Assembly (NCBI RefSeq): GCF_025452195.1
Contig: NZ_CP104973.1
Coordinates: 2,277,001-2,341,000, forward strand
Length of the DNA: 64,000 bases
From: Phyllobacterium zundukense
GTDB taxonomy: Bacteria > Pseudomonadota > Alphaproteobacteria > Rhizobiales > Rhizobiaceae
Direction: 5' to 3'
Under the pieces are notes generated by a model. That model searched no databases and was not told where the DNA came from. It saw only the letters and a program-made list of their open reading frames with translations. Below, piece after piece: positions 28,101 through 37,749 of the stretch. The translations under genes were made by a program, and so were the position numbers. The first letter of the stretch is position 1; each line of letters opens with the position of its first letter.

Positions 28101-29012
28101 GTGGCACTAACCCGCACCGAGCAGCGCAACGAGAACGCATTGGGACTGGACGAGAAGTCGCCAGAAGATGTTTTGCGGTTGCTGCACGAAGCACAGCTTG
28201 AAGCTGCCGCTTCGGTAGCGCGCGCCAGGGATTCCATTGCAAAGGCCTCCCTGCTTGCTGCCGACACGCTCGCGTCGGGTGGCCGTCTTGCTTACGCCGC
28301 CGCTGGCAGTTCGGGGCTGATGGCCATGGCGGATGCGCTGGAATTACCCGGTACTTATGGCATTGCTCCCGACCGTGTCGTCATCCTGCTTGCTGGCGGT
28401 GTCGCCAGTCTCAACCGGTTGGCTGGCACTTACGAAGATGACGTGAGCCAAGCCGCGAGCGACATTGCGGCTGCAGAGTTGATGGCCGGTGACTGCTTGA
28501 TTGCAATTTCCGCCAGCGGCACAACGCCCTATGCACTTGCCGCAATCGACGAGGCGAAGAAGCGCGGTCTCAAGGTCATCTCGATTGCCAACAATCCCGA
28601 CGTTCCGATGTTTGAAAAGGCGGACGTAGCGATTGCGCTGGAAACACCGGCGGAAATGGTGGCGGGTTCAACACGAATGGGGGCGGGCACCGCGCAGAAA
28701 ATCGCACTCAATCTGTTGTCCACCTTGATGGCCATCCGGCTTGGTCACGTGCATGACGGGTACATGGTCAACCTCGTCGCGGACAATATCAAACTCCGCG
28801 AGCGCGCTGCGCGCATCGTAGCGGCGATCAGCGCTTGCGATATCGGCGACGCAGCAAAATTGCTGGAAGCCAGTGGCGGCTCGGTCAAGTCAGCGATCCT
28901 GCTCGCTGCTGGAGCAACGAGCGCTGAAAATGCATCAAACCTTCTCGAAAGCAATCAACAGAGGCTTCGCCCGGCGCTTTCGGAACTCAAAGAGAGTCAT
29001 GGTTCCCGCTAG
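28101..29012 (+). CDS. murQ: N-acetylmuramic acid 6-phosphate etherase MurQ
   Basis: 303 residues, usual length. SIS fold with YAAAGSSGLMAMADALELPG, LIAISASGTTPYALAAIDEA and the strongly conserved EMVAGSTRMGAGTAQKIALN followed by HDGYMVNLVADNIKLRERAA. It splits MurNAc-6-P into GlcNAc-6-P and D-lactate, feeding NagA. Start is GTG at 28101 with GGAG 6 bases upstream. It is divergent from the kinase operon and followed after 54 bp by a sugar ABC transporter. Confidence 0.95.
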   Translation: MALTRTEQRNENALGLDEKSPEDVLRLLHEAQLEAAASVARARDSIAKASLLAADTLASGGRLAYAAAGSSGLMAMADALELPGTYGIAPDRVVILLAGGVASLNRLAGTYEDDVSQAASDIAAAELMAGDCLIAISASGTTPYALAAIDEAKKRGLKVISIANNPDVPMFEKADVAIALETPAEMVAGSTRMGAGTAQKIALNLLSTLMAIRLGHVHDGYMVNLVADNIKLRERAARIVAAISACDIGDAAKLLEASGGSVKSAILLAAGATSAENASNLLESNQQRLRPALSELKESHGSR

Positions 29013-29066
29013 GAACCCGGACTCTCATTAACGGCACTGCTCAAAAGGGTGCAACAGGAGACTAAA

Positions 29067-30326
29067 ATGGGAAGCACGACTTTAAAAACATTGCTTATGG
29101 CGACAAGCATTCTGGCTACGGCCGGTTTTGCCCATGCCGCCGATACCACGCTGACGATCGAAAGCTGGCGTACCGACGATCTGGCCGTCTGGCAGGAAAA
29201 GCTCATTCCAGCTTTCGAAGCCAAGAACCCCGGCATCAAGGTGAAGTTCGCTCCGACGCCTCCGACGGAATATGATGCTGCGCTGGGTGCGCGCTTCGAT
29301 GCGGGCAGTGCCGGCGACATCATTACTTGCCGTCCCTTCGATAAGTCTCTGGAACAGTTCAAGCGCGGCAATCTGACGAGCCTGAACGATCTTCCGGGGA
29401 TGAAGAACTTCTCGGACGTGGCAAAGTCTGCCTGGACGACCGATGATGGCAAGGACACGTTCTGCGTGCCAATGGCTTCGGTTATCCACGGCTTCATCTA
29501 CAACAAGGATGCCTTCGACAAGCTCGGTATTGCTATTCCCACCACGGAAGCCGAGTTTTTCGCCGCACTCGACAAGATCAAGGCCGATGGTACCTATATT
29601 CCGATGGCCATGGGTACAAAGGATCTCTGGGAAGCCGCGACTATGGGTTACCAGAATATCGGACCGACCTACTGGAAGGGCGAAGAAGGCCGCGCCAAGC
29701 TGATCAAGGGCGAACAGAAGCTGACCGATCCGGAGTGGGTCGAGCCTTACAAGGTTCTTCTCAAGTGGAAAGACTATCTCGGCGATGGTTTCGAAGCCCA
29801 GACCTATCCGGATAGCCAGAATCTCTTCACACTTGGACGTGCTGCGATCTATCCAGCCGGTTCGTGGGAAATCGGTCTGTTCAATACCCAGGCCCAGTTC
29901 AAGATGGGAGCATTCCCGCCACCGGTGAAGAATGCCGGTGATGCCTGCTACATTTCCGACCATAACGACATCGGTGTCGGTCTCAATGCCAAGAGCGCGC
30001 ATGCAGAAGAAGCCAAGAAGTTCCTGGATTGGGTTGCTTCGCCGGAATTTGCAGAGATCTATGCCAACGCGCTGCCCGGCTTCTTCAGCCTGAACTCAAC
30101 ACCGGTGAAGATGCAGGATCCGCTCGCGCAGGAATTCGTTTCATGGCGCGAAAAGTGCAAGCCGACCATCCGCTCGACCTACCAGATTCTGTCGCGCGGC
30201 ACGCCAAACCTCGAGAACGAAACCTGGGTTGAATCGGCTAACGTCATCAACGGCACCGACACGCCGGACGCTGCTGCCAAGAAGCTGCAGGACGGTCTCG
30301 ACAGCTGGTACAAGCCTGCCAAGTAA
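29067..30326 (+). CDS. Sugar ABC transporter substrate-binding protein (amino-sugar locus)
   Basis: 419 residues: signal peptide ending GFAHA, then LTIESWRTDDLAVWQEKLIP, LGARFDAGSAGDIITCRPFD and IYPAGSWEIGLFNTQAQFKM, typical of family-1 extracellular sugar-binding proteins. ATG at 29067 follows ACAGGAG. Placement directly after murQ suggests MurNAc, anhydro-MurNAc or GlcNAc-MurNAc fragments as ligand, but the sequence alone does not fix this. The ATPase of the set is encoded last in the operon. Confidence 0.88.
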   Translation: MGSTTLKTLLMATSILATAGFAHAADTTLTIESWRTDDLAVWQEKLIPAFEAKNPGIKVKFAPTPPTEYDAALGARFDAGSAGDIITCRPFDKSLEQFKRGNLTSLNDLPGMKNFSDVAKSAWTTDDGKDTFCVPMASVIHGFIYNKDAFDKLGIAIPTTEAEFFAALDKIKADGTYIPMAMGTKDLWEAATMGYQNIGPTYWKGEEGRAKLIKGEQKLTDPEWVEPYKVLLKWKDYLGDGFEAQTYPDSQNLFTLGRAAIYPAGSWEIGLFNTQAQFKMGAFPPPVKNAGDACYISDHNDIGVGLNAKSAHAEEAKKFLDWVASPEFAEIYANALPGFFSLNSTPVKMQDPLAQEFVSWREKCKPTIRSTYQILSRGTPNLENETWVESANVINGTDTPDAAAKKLQDGLDSWYKPAK

Positions 30327-30332
30327 TTGATC

Positions 30333-30367
30333 GATAGCCGGGGCGTCTGACGATCGTCCCGGCTATC
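30333..30367 (+). promoter_or_regulatory. Hairpin after the sugar-binding protein gene
   Basis: A stem of at least 10 bp (GATAGCCGGG / CCCGGCTATC) lies between the binding-protein and permease genes. Like the hairpin after ugpB, it probably protects the upstream message or partly terminates transcription so that binding protein exceeds permease. Confidence 0.6.
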
Positions 30368-30474
30368 TCTTCATCTGGGCTTGATGCGCGTCGTTGCGCT
30401 GTCATTGCCAAAAAACGGCTGTCGTGTGCCGCGTAATGCACGACCAAAAAATCAAAGCAGGGGTCTCGGATTTA

Positions 30475-31425
30475 ATGACCACAGTCGCAGAAATATCGAT
30501 CGATCGAGCTGAGGACAGACACCGTCGGCGCTGGCACATTCTGGTGTTTTTGGCGCCCGCTTTGCTCGTCTATACGGCTGTGATGATCCTGCCGCTCATC
30601 GAAACGCTGCGGCTTTCCCTGTTCAACGTTAAAGACAATCAAAGCATCTTTGTCGGCTTCGGCAATTTCCAGGTGCTCTTCGGCGATCCGCGTTGGGCCG
30701 CCAGTTTCTGGAATGCGCTCCGCAACAACTTCGTTTTCTTCCTGATCCACATGCTGGTGCAGAACCCCATCGGGGTGGCGCTTGCCGCGCTGCTGTCCGT
30801 GCCGAAGCTGCGCTTTGGTGCCTTCTATCGCACGGCGATGTTCCTGCCGACGCTTCTGTCCTTCGTGATCGTCGGCTTTATCTGGAAGCTTATTCTGTCG
30901 CCGATATGGGGCGTTTCACCTTTCCTGCTCGATCTGGTCGGGTTGAAATCTCTCTTTTCGCCATGGCTCGGTAAACCGGGCAGCGCGCTGATAGCCGTGT
31001 CGCTGATCTCGGTCTGGCAGTATGTCGGCATTCCGATGATGCTGATCTATGCAGCCATGCTCAACATTCCCGAAGAAGTTCTTGAGGCGGCCGAATGCGA
31101 TGGCGTGACCGGATGGAGCCAGTTCTGGAAGATCAAGCTGCCGCTGATCCTGCCATCCATCGGCATCATCTCCATTCTGACTTTCGTCGGCAATTTCAAT
31201 GCTTTCGATCTGGTTTATACCGTGCAAGGTGCGCTCGCCGGACCGGACGGCGCGACGGATATTCTCGGTACCTTGCTCTACCGAACCTTCTTCGGTTTCC
31301 AGCTGCAGATTGGCGACAAATCCATGGGCGCGACAATCGCGACGGTGATGTTCCTCATCATCCTGTCGGGCGTCTGCCTCTACCTTTTCGCCATCCAGCG
31401 GCGCATGCGCCGCTACCAGTTCTAG
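30475..31425 (+). CDS. Sugar ABC transporter permease 1
   Basis: 316 residues, six membrane segments, MalF/UgpA-like: ILVFLAPALLVYTAVMILPL near the N-terminus and the EAA loop LEAAECDGVTGWSQFWKIKL. ATG at 30475 is chosen (GGGG about 10 bases upstream); in-frame starts exist at 30394 and 30436 but lack a clear ribosome-binding site. Partner of the next gene, 10 bp downstream. Confidence 0.88.
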   Translation: MTTVAEISIDRAEDRHRRRWHILVFLAPALLVYTAVMILPLIETLRLSLFNVKDNQSIFVGFGNFQVLFGDPRWAASFWNALRNNFVFFLIHMLVQNPIGVALAALLSVPKLRFGAFYRTAMFLPTLLSFVIVGFIWKLILSPIWGVSPFLLDLVGLKSLFSPWLGKPGSALIAVSLISVWQYVGIPMMLIYAAMLNIPEEVLEAAECDGVTGWSQFWKIKLPLILPSIGIISILTFVGNFNAFDLVYTVQGALAGPDGATDILGTLLYRTFFGFQLQIGDKSMGATIATVMFLIILSGVCLYLFAIQRRMRRYQF

Positions 31426-31435
31426 GATCGAGATC

Positions 31436-32275
31436 ATGGCAAAGCCAACAGCATCGCCCGTCCGCACCGGTCTCGTCCATCTGGCGCTCATCATCTATAC
31501 GCTTATCGCGTTGTTTCCGGTGTTCCTTACCGTCATCAATTCCTTCAAGGACAGGAGTTCGATCTTCCGCGATCCATTGGGTCTGCCAACGCCTTCGACG
31601 TTCAGCCTCATCGGCTATCAGACGGTTCTAGGACAGGGGGATTTCGTTCTGTATTTCCAGAACAGCTTCATCGTCACCGGTGTTTCGATCTTCTTCGTCT
31701 TGCTGTTTGGAGCAATGGCGGCCTTTGCGCTGTCGGAATACCGCTTCCGCGGCAATACGCTGATTGGGCTTTACCTCGCGCTCGGCATCATGATTCCGAT
31801 CCGTTTGGGAACCGTTGCTATCTTGCAAGGCATGGTTGCTGCGGGATTGGTCAACACGCTCACCGCGCTCATCCTTGTTTACACCGCTCAGGGTCTGCCG
31901 CTGGCGGTCTTCATTCTCACCGAATTCATGCAAACCGTTTCGGACGATCTGAAGAACGCCGGGCGCATCGATGGCCTCTCGGAATATTCGATCTTCTTCC
32001 GCCTGGTGCTGCCGCTGGTGAGGCCAGCGATGGCGACCGTCGCCGTCTTCACGATGATCCCGATCTGGAACGATCTGTGGTTCCCGCTCATCCTTGCGCC
32101 CAGCGACGCCACCAAGACCGTAACGCTCGGTAGCCAGGTGTTTATTGGTCAGTTCGTCACCAACTGGAATGCAGTGCTCGCGGCGCTGACGCTGGCGATC
32201 GTCCCGGTCCTCGTTCTCTATCTTATCTTCTCGCGCCAGTTGATCCGCGGCATCACTTCGGGAGCAGTCAAATGA
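31436..32275 (+). CDS. Sugar ABC transporter permease 2
   Basis: 279 residues, six membrane segments, MalG-like: LVHLALIIYTLIALFPVFLT and the EAA loop LKNAGRIDGLSEYSIFFRLV, followed by PIWNDLWFPLILAPSDATKT. Its stop overlaps the next ATG (ATGA), so the Gfo/Idh dehydrogenase is translated with the transporter. Confidence 0.9.
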   Translation: MAKPTASPVRTGLVHLALIIYTLIALFPVFLTVINSFKDRSSIFRDPLGLPTPSTFSLIGYQTVLGQGDFVLYFQNSFIVTGVSIFFVLLFGAMAAFALSEYRFRGNTLIGLYLALGIMIPIRLGTVAILQGMVAAGLVNTLTALILVYTAQGLPLAVFILTEFMQTVSDDLKNAGRIDGLSEYSIFFRLVLPLVRPAMATVAVFTMIPIWNDLWFPLILAPSDATKTVTLGSQVFIGQFVTNWNAVLAALTLAIVPVLVLYLIFSRQLIRGITSGAVK

Positions 32276-33333
32276 CGGCTCAAAAGCCAGTGCGGGTTCT
32301 CGTGGCAGGGCTTGGCAATATGGGCCGCAGCCATGCGCTTGCCTATCACCACAACCCCGGTTTCGAGATCGTCGGGCTGGTCAATCGCTCCATCGTGCCC
32401 CTGCCGGAAGAGCTTGGTGCCTACACGATCCATTCCTCCTTCAACGAGGCACTCGCCGAGTTGAAGCCTGACCTCGTTTCCATCAATACGTATTCCGACA
32501 GCCATGCAGACTATGCGGTTGCTGCCATGGAAGCGGGTGCGGATGTCTTCGTCGAAAAGCCGCTGGCTACGACGGTTGCAGATGCGGAGCGGGTCGTCGC
32601 CGCCGCCAGGAAGCACGGCCGCAAGCTCGTGATAGGCTACATCCTGCGCCACCATCCGTCGTGGATGCGGCTTATCGAAGAGGCCCGCAAGCTTGGCGGT
32701 CCTTACGTTTTCCGCATGAACCTCAATCAGCAGTCGAGTGGGGCTACCTGGGAAACGCATAAATCGCTGATGAAGACTACGTCGCCGATCGTCGATTGTG
32801 GCGTTCACTATCTCGATGTCATGCTGCAGATCACCGACGCCAAGCCGGTTCAGGTGCGCGGCATGGGCGTGCGTCTCACCGATGAGATCGACCCGGACAT
32901 GTATAACTACGGACACCTGCAAGTGCTGTTCGATGACAAGACGGTCGGCTGGTACGAGGCCGGGTGGGGTCCGATGATGTCGGAGACGGCGTTCTTCGTT
33001 AAGGATGTGATTTCGCCGAATGGTTGCGTTTCCATCGTCATGGACCAGAACGCCAAGTCCGATGACATCGATTCCCACACAAAAACTTCGACAATTCGTC
33101 TGCACTCGGCAAAGCTTGGACCGGATGGCCGCTTCGCAAAGCCCGACGAGCTCTTGAGCATGGCTGGTGAACCAGGACATCAGGAGCTCTGCAATCTGGA
33201 GCAGGCGTTTGTCCTCAAGGCTATTCACGAAGATCTCGACCTCGACCGACATATGCAGGACGCAGTCCGTTCGCTCAGTGTCTGCCTGGCAGCAGATGAA
33301 AGCGTGCGGACCGGCGAGCCGGTAGACCTATAA
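32272..33333 (+). CDS. Gfo/Idh/MocA-family NAD(P)-dependent dehydrogenase
   Basis: 353 residues. Rossmann motif [20 protein letters not shown], the cofactor/substrate Lys in [11 protein letters not shown], and the catalytic region [14 protein letters not shown] (Asp and His). The family oxidises or reduces sugars, inositols and related polyols, or acts through transient 3-keto sugars in glycoside cleavage. Being inserted between the permease and ATPase genes, it should act on the transported sugar, for example converting a MurNAc-containing disaccharide or a side substrate. Exact reaction unknown. Confidence 0.88.
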   Translation: MTAQKPVRVLVAGLGNMGRSHALAYHHNPGFEIVGLVNRSIVPLPEELGAYTIHSSFNEALAELKPDLVSINTYSDSHADYAVAAMEAGADVFVEKPLATTVADAERVVAAARKHGRKLVIGYILRHHPSWMRLIEEARKLGGPYVFRMNLNQQSSGATWETHKSLMKTTSPIVDCGVHYLDVMLQITDAKPVQVRGMGVRLTDEIDPDMYNYGHLQVLFDDKTVGWYEAGWGPMMSETAFFVKDVISPNGCVSIVMDQNAKSDDIDSHTKTSTIRLHSAKLGPDGRFAKPDELLSMAGEPGHQELCNLEQAFVLKAIHEDLDLDRHMQDAVRSLSVCLAADESVRTGEPVDL

Positions 33334-33361
33334 ATTTGAATCAAGAAACGGGAACAAGACA

Positions 33362-34363
33362 TTGGGTTCTTTGAAAATTGAAAATATCCGCAAGTCCTTC
33401 GGGCAGGTCGATGTCCTGAAAGGCATCGACCTTGAGGTCAAGGATGGCGAGTTCGTGATTTTTGTCGGGCCGTCCGGTTGCGGCAAATCCACATTGCTGA
33501 GGGTTATTGCGGGGCTCGAGGATGCGACATCGGGTGACATCCTGATTGATGGCAAGAAGGTCAACAACACGCCGCCTGCCAAGCGCGGCATTGCCATGGT
33601 TTTCCAGACCTATGCGCTTTACCCGCACCTCTCCGTTCGCGACAATATGGGCCTCGGCTTGAAGCAGGCAGGTAAGCCAGCAGACGAAATCAAGGAGCGC
33701 ATCGGGATCGCCTCGAATATGTTGTCGCTCGATGCTTATCTCGAACGCCGCCCGGCAGAACTGTCCGGTGGCCAACGCCAGCGCGTCGCCATTGGCCGTG
33801 CCATCGTTCGCGAGCCGCAACTGTTCCTTTTCGACGAGCCGCTGTCGAACCTCGATGCCGCGCTACGCGTCAATACGCGTATCGAGATCGCGCGTCTGCA
33901 CCGGCAACTCAAGGCAACCATGATCTACGTGACGCATGATCAGGTTGAGGCGATGACACTTGCCGACAAGATCGTAGTGCTGAACCAGGGCAGGATCGAA
34001 CAGGTTGGCTCACCGATGGAGCTCTACAATTCACCGCAGACAGTCTTCGTCGCCGGTTTTATCGGGTCGCCGCAAATGAACCTGATCGATGCAACCAAGC
34101 TCGGCCAGAGTGGAGCGAAAACCATCGGTATCCGTCCAGAGCACATTCAGGTCAGCAAGACATCCGGCGAATGGAAAGGTTCGGTGATCCATGTCGAACA
34201 TCTCGGGGCTGATACGATCATCTACCTCCAGACAGATTTCGGCCCGCTGACCGTTCGCCTCTTCGGCGAGCACAATTACGATGTCGACGGCGTGCTCTAT
34301 GCCACTCCGGATGCCGGCCGGACCTACCGGTTTGATGACCAGGGACAGGTCATCAAGGGATAA
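33362..34363 (+). CDS. Sugar ABC transporter ATPase (UgpC/MsmX type)
   Basis: 333 residues. Walker [11 protein letters not shown]-loop [17 protein letters not shown], signature [12 protein letters not shown], Walker [13 protein letters not shown], switch [14 protein letters not shown]-terminal TOBE-like region with [11 protein letters not shown]. Start is TTG at 33362, as no ATG precedes the conserved [13 protein letters not shown]. It energises the murQ-linked transporter and is the last gene of that operon. Confidence 0.9.
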   Translation: MGSLKIENIRKSFGQVDVLKGIDLEVKDGEFVIFVGPSGCGKSTLLRVIAGLEDATSGDILIDGKKVNNTPPAKRGIAMVFQTYALYPHLSVRDNMGLGLKQAGKPADEIKERIGIASNMLSLDAYLERRPAELSGGQRQRVAIGRAIVREPQLFLFDEPLSNLDAALRVNTRIEIARLHRQLKATMIYVTHDQVEAMTLADKIVVLNQGRIEQVGSPMELYNSPQTVFVAGFIGSPQMNLIDATKLGQSGAKTIGIRPEHIQVSKTSGEWKGSVIHVEHLGADTIIYLQTDFGPLTVRLFGEHNYDVDGVLYATPDAGRTYRFDDQGQVIKG

Positions 34364-34506
34364 GCCGCGCCATTCCTTACTACGGCAGGCGGCAACCCTT
34401 GTCGTCCGGAAGTCTGCGACACCAGAGCCAATTCATGTCATGACATCACCATGCGTATGGGGCATAGTCCGGCGCGCGGGGAGTCGCCTCCCGCGTCAAT
34501 AATGTA

Positions 34507-34650
34507 AGAGCCCGTTTGGAAAGTCGTTGCGGTGAGGGATATAACGTGATTTTCGAGAACCGGAGCGCAGCGTACTTAAAGTACGTGAGCACCGGAAGCG
34601 CAGAAAATCGCGTTAGATGGCCGCCGCAGTAGAGTTTAGAAGCGGGCTCT
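34507..34650. repeat. RIME-like palindromic repeat (MITE-type)
   Basis: 144-bp element bounded by imperfect inverted repeats AGAGCCCGTTT and AAGCGGGCTCT, with an inner palindrome CGTACTTAAAGTACG in the middle. The arrangement (short, non-coding, palindromic, in an intergenic gap) resembles the RIME class of rhizobial intergenic mosaic elements. It fills most of the 34364-34674 gap; the bases before it (34364-34506) show nothing recognisable. Confidence 0.6.
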
Positions 34651-34674
34651 AAGGACAAGAGCAGGACGAATACC

Positions 34675-35721
34675 ATGAGCTGGACACCGGATTCCAAGCG
34701 CTACGACACCATGAAATACAACCGTTGCGGCAGGAGCGGGCTCAAGCTGCCGGCCATTTCTCTTGGGTTGTGGCACAATTTCGGCAACGATACGCCGCAC
34801 AACGTCAAGCAGGCGATCTGCCGTCAGGCCTTTGACCTCGGCATCACGCATTTTGATCTTGCCAATAATTATGGTCCGCCCCCGGGTTCTGCGGAAGAAG
34901 CATTCGGCGAGATTTTGCGCAATGATTTCAAAGGTTATCGCGATGAGCTGATCATCTCCTCCAAGGCGGGCTATAACATGTGGCCCGGGCCTTATGGCGA
35001 ATGGGGCAGCCGCAAATACGTAATCGCGAGTTGCGATCAGAGCTTGAAGCGGCTGGGCCTCGACTATGTCGACATTTTCTATTCGCATCGTTTTGATCCC
35101 GATACGCCGCTCGAAGAAACGATGATGGCGCTGGACCAGATTGTGCGGTCCGGTCGGGCTCAATATATCGGCCTTTCATCCTACAACTCCCACCGCACCC
35201 GCGAGGCTGCAGCGATTCTCGAAGAGCTTGGCACGCCATGTCTTATCCATCAGCCAAGTTATTCGATGATCAATCGCTGGATTGAGGAAGACGGATTGAT
35301 CGATGCGCTGGAAGATCTCGGCATCGGCTCCATCGTGTTCTCGCCATTGGCGCAAGGAATGCTGACTGACAAATATCTCAAGGGTGTACCCGAAGAGAGC
35401 CGTGCGGCGCAGGGCAAATCGCTTAATCCGGATTTCCTCAACGAGCGCAACATCGAAAACATTCGTGCACTCAATGAGATCGCTTCAAAACGCGGCCAGA
35501 CACTCGCGCAAATGGCAATCGCGTGGGTGCTCAGGAAAGGCCGCATCACCACCGCACTGATTGGCGCCAGCAAGCCACGGCAGGTGATCGATTGCGTCAA
35601 GTCGCTCGATAATCTTGCATTCACAGACGCCGAGCTTGCCGAGATCGACAGCTATGCAACCGATGCGAACGTCAACCTTTGGGCAGCCTCGGCCGAACGC
35701 AAGGGCCCTGCACGCAAGTAA
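34675..35721 (+). CDS. Aldo/keto reductase (YghZ / L-glyceraldehyde-3-phosphate reductase type)
   Basis: 348 residues. The catalytic tetrad is recognisable: Asp and Tyr in FDLANNYGPPPGSAEEAFG, Lys in IISSKAGYNMW and His in DIFYSHRFDPDTP. The NADPH-binding C-terminus is seen in IGASKPRQVIDCV. The PGPYGEWGSRKYV loop is typical of the YghZ/MgrA subgroup and of voltage-channel beta-subunit relatives. These reduce short aldehydes such as methylglyoxal. It starts 24 bp after the RIME-like repeat; any tie to the sugar operon is unproven. Confidence 0.9.
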   Translation: MSWTPDSKRYDTMKYNRCGRSGLKLPAISLGLWHNFGNDTPHNVKQAICRQAFDLGITHFDLANNYGPPPGSAEEAFGEILRNDFKGYRDELIISSKAGYNMWPGPYGEWGSRKYVIASCDQSLKRLGLDYVDIFYSHRFDPDTPLEETMMALDQIVRSGRAQYIGLSSYNSHRTREAAAILEELGTPCLIHQPSYSMINRWIEEDGLIDALEDLGIGSIVFSPLAQGMLTDKYLKGVPEESRAAQGKSLNPDFLNERNIENIRALNEIASKRGQTLAQMAIAWVLRKGRITTALIGASKPRQVIDCVKSLDNLAFTDAELAEIDSYATDANVNLWAASAERKGPARK

Positions 35722-35758
35722 CGCAACACGCAATGCAAGATAAGGATTGGACCGTTCA

Positions 35759-37084
35759 ATGAAGATTGCGATGATCGGGACCGGTTATGTCGGTCTGGTG
35801 TCAGGTGTCTGCTTTGCCGAATTCGGCTTTCAGGTCACTTGTGTCGATAAAAACCCGGCTATTATCGACCGGTTGCAGGCTGGCGAGGTTACGATCTACG
35901 AACCCGGCCTCGATGAACTGCTGGTACGCAATGCGCGCGACGGCCGTCTGACATTCACGACTGAACTCGCCGAGACCGTCGCCGATGCCGATGTGATCTT
36001 CGTTGCGGTCGGTACACCCTCACGGCGCGGCGATGGTGAAGCCGACCTGCAATATATCCACGCGGCTGCCGATGAAATCGCCGCGGCGATGAAGCCCAAT
36101 GCTGTCATCGTCATCAAGTCCACCGTGGTCGTGGGCACCAACGCCGATGTGCGGGCGCGCATCGCCAAGGCACGGCCCGACGTGCCGTTCTCCATGGTCT
36201 CCAATCCGGAGTTCTTGCGTGAAGGTTCGGCCGTCGAAGACTTCCTGCGGCCAGACCGTGTCGTGGTCGGCGTTCATGATGAGGCCGGCGCGGCGGCCAT
36301 GAAGCGCGTCTATCGTCCGCTCTATCTGCGCGAAACGCCGATGATCGTCACGACCCTGGAAAATGCCGAGATTATCAAATATGCCGCCAACGCCTTCCTG
36401 GCCATGAAGGTCACCTTCATCAACGAGGTGGCTGACCTTTGCGAAAAGGCTGGAGGGAACGTACAGGACGTGGCGCGGGCCATCGGCATGGACAACCGCA
36501 TAGGTTCGAAGTTCCTGCATGCGGGGCCGGGATTTGGCGGGTCGTGTTTTCCGAAGGATACACGTGCCTATGCTGCTACCGGCCGCAAGATGGATGCACC
36601 CCAAACCCTTATCGAACAGGTCGTCACGGTCAACGAACAGCGCAAGCGTTCCATGGCCGAGCGGGTAATCGAAGCAGCAAGGCGGACCGGTGCGAAATCC
36701 GTTGCCGTGCTCGGCATCGCCTTCAAGCCCAACACGGACGATATTCGCGAATCGCCGGCGCTCGACATTGTTCCAGCCCTGCAGAAAGCGGGCCTAAGTG
36801 TGCGAGCGCACGATCCAGAGGCGCGAGAGGCAGCAGAACCGGTCCTGCACGATGTCACCTGGTGCAAGTCCGCCTACGAGGCTGTCGACGGGGCGGGCAT
36901 TACACTATTACTGACTGAATGGAATGCCTACCGTGCACTCGACCTCAAGCGGGTCTCTACGCTTATGAGCGGCAAACTCCTGTTCGATCTGCGCAATGTC
37001 TTCAACGCGCAAGATCTTGAAGGCTCTGGCCTGGAATACCACTCTGTCGGACGACCTCTTGTGGGGAAAAGCGCCAATACCTGA
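35759..37084 (+). CDS. ugd: UDP-glucose 6-dehydrogenase
   Basis: 441 residues. N-terminal NAD domain MKIAMIGTGYVGLVSGVCF, central helix with FLREGSAVEDFLRPDRVVVG, active-site Lys region ENAEIIKYAANAFLAMKVTF, catalytic Cys in GFGGSCFPKDT, and C-terminal GIAFKPNTDDIRESPAL. It oxidises UDP-glucose twice to UDP-glucuronate, a precursor of surface polysaccharides and lipids. ATG at 35759 with AAGGA upstream is preferred to TTG at 35747. Followed 11 bp later by a hydrolase gene. Confidence 0.95.
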   Translation: MKIAMIGTGYVGLVSGVCFAEFGFQVTCVDKNPAIIDRLQAGEVTIYEPGLDELLVRNARDGRLTFTTELAETVADADVIFVAVGTPSRRGDGEADLQYIHAAADEIAAAMKPNAVIVIKSTVVVGTNADVRARIAKARPDVPFSMVSNPEFLREGSAVEDFLRPDRVVVGVHDEAGAAAMKRVYRPLYLRETPMIVTTLENAEIIKYAANAFLAMKVTFINEVADLCEKAGGNVQDVARAIGMDNRIGSKFLHAGPGFGGSCFPKDTRAYAATGRKMDAPQTLIEQVVTVNEQRKRSMAERVIEAARRTGAKSVAVLGIAFKPNTDDIRESPALDIVPALQKAGLSVRAHDPEAREAAEPVLHDVTWCKSAYEAVDGAGITLLLTEWNAYRALDLKRVSTLMSGKLLFDLRNVFNAQDLEGSGLEYHSVGRPLVGKSANT

Positions 37085-37095
37085 CGGATATTCAG

Positions 37096-37740
37096 ATGGA
37101 AAGCTCCGTGCGCCAGCTGAACAGATTTCGCTATGTGGATGCCGGCAACCAGACTGGTGCTGCCGCCCCGCTGTTTCTCATGCACGGGAGCGGTGGCAAC
37201 GAGAACGACCTGATTCCGCTTGTCGAAAGCGTAGGTCCGAATAGAGATTATCTTTCCATAAGGGGAGCTGTCGAATGGGAGGCGGGCTTCGCCTTCTTCA
37301 AAAGGAATGACGACAGGAGCCTCGATTACGTTGATCTGAGCTATCAAACGTCCCGTTTGTGCGAATTCTTGGCTTCCGCCTTGGAAACGGGCGTCTTAAA
37401 ATCCAAGCCTATTCTCCTAGGTTTCTCCAATGGTGCGATCACTGCAGCATCGATCCTCTTTCGAGCACCGTTTCTTGTAGCTGGCGCGGTTCTGATCCGG
37501 CCACTTTCGCCAGCCCCCGACGATGATTTCCCTGAACTCGCTGGTCTGCCAGTATTCATTAGCGCGGGCGAAAAAGACACACGGCGCTCTCCGGACGATG
37601 TGAAGTTGATGACAGTCCAATTAGAAAAATGCGGCGCTGATGTCACAACCTACGTGCTTCCCACTGGTCATGATTTGCATGACGACGAAGGAAAATTGAT
37701 AGGAGATTGGCTTCAGTCGAAGTTTCCCTTTGCTGGCTGA
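37096..37740 (+). CDS. Alpha/beta hydrolase (phospholipase/carboxylesterase type)
   Basis: 214 residues. Oxyanion region FLMHGSGGNENDL, nucleophile elbow GFSNGA, Asp in SAGEKDTRR and His in LPTGHDLHDDEG form a complete triad in the order of the small carboxylesterase family. Substrate unknown. Its TGA stands 4 bases before the target duplication of the IS481-type element, so the insertion just missed the gene. Confidence 0.88.
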   Translation: MESSVRQLNRFRYVDAGNQTGAAAPLFLMHGSGGNENDLIPLVESVGPNRDYLSIRGAVEWEAGFAFFKRNDDRSLDYVDLSYQTSRLCEFLASALETGVLKSKPILLGFSNGAITAASILFRAPFLVAGAVLIRPLSPAPDDDFPELAGLPVFISAGEKDTRRSPDDVKLMTVQLEKCGADVTTYVLPTGHDLHDDEGKLIGDWLQSKFPFAG

Positions 37741-37749
37741 TTAGCTAGC

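Noticed and set aside
32218..33252. A 344-codon minus-strand open frame across the Gfo/Idh gene
   Set aside because: Shadow frame antisense to a gene with clear Rossmann and catalytic motifs.
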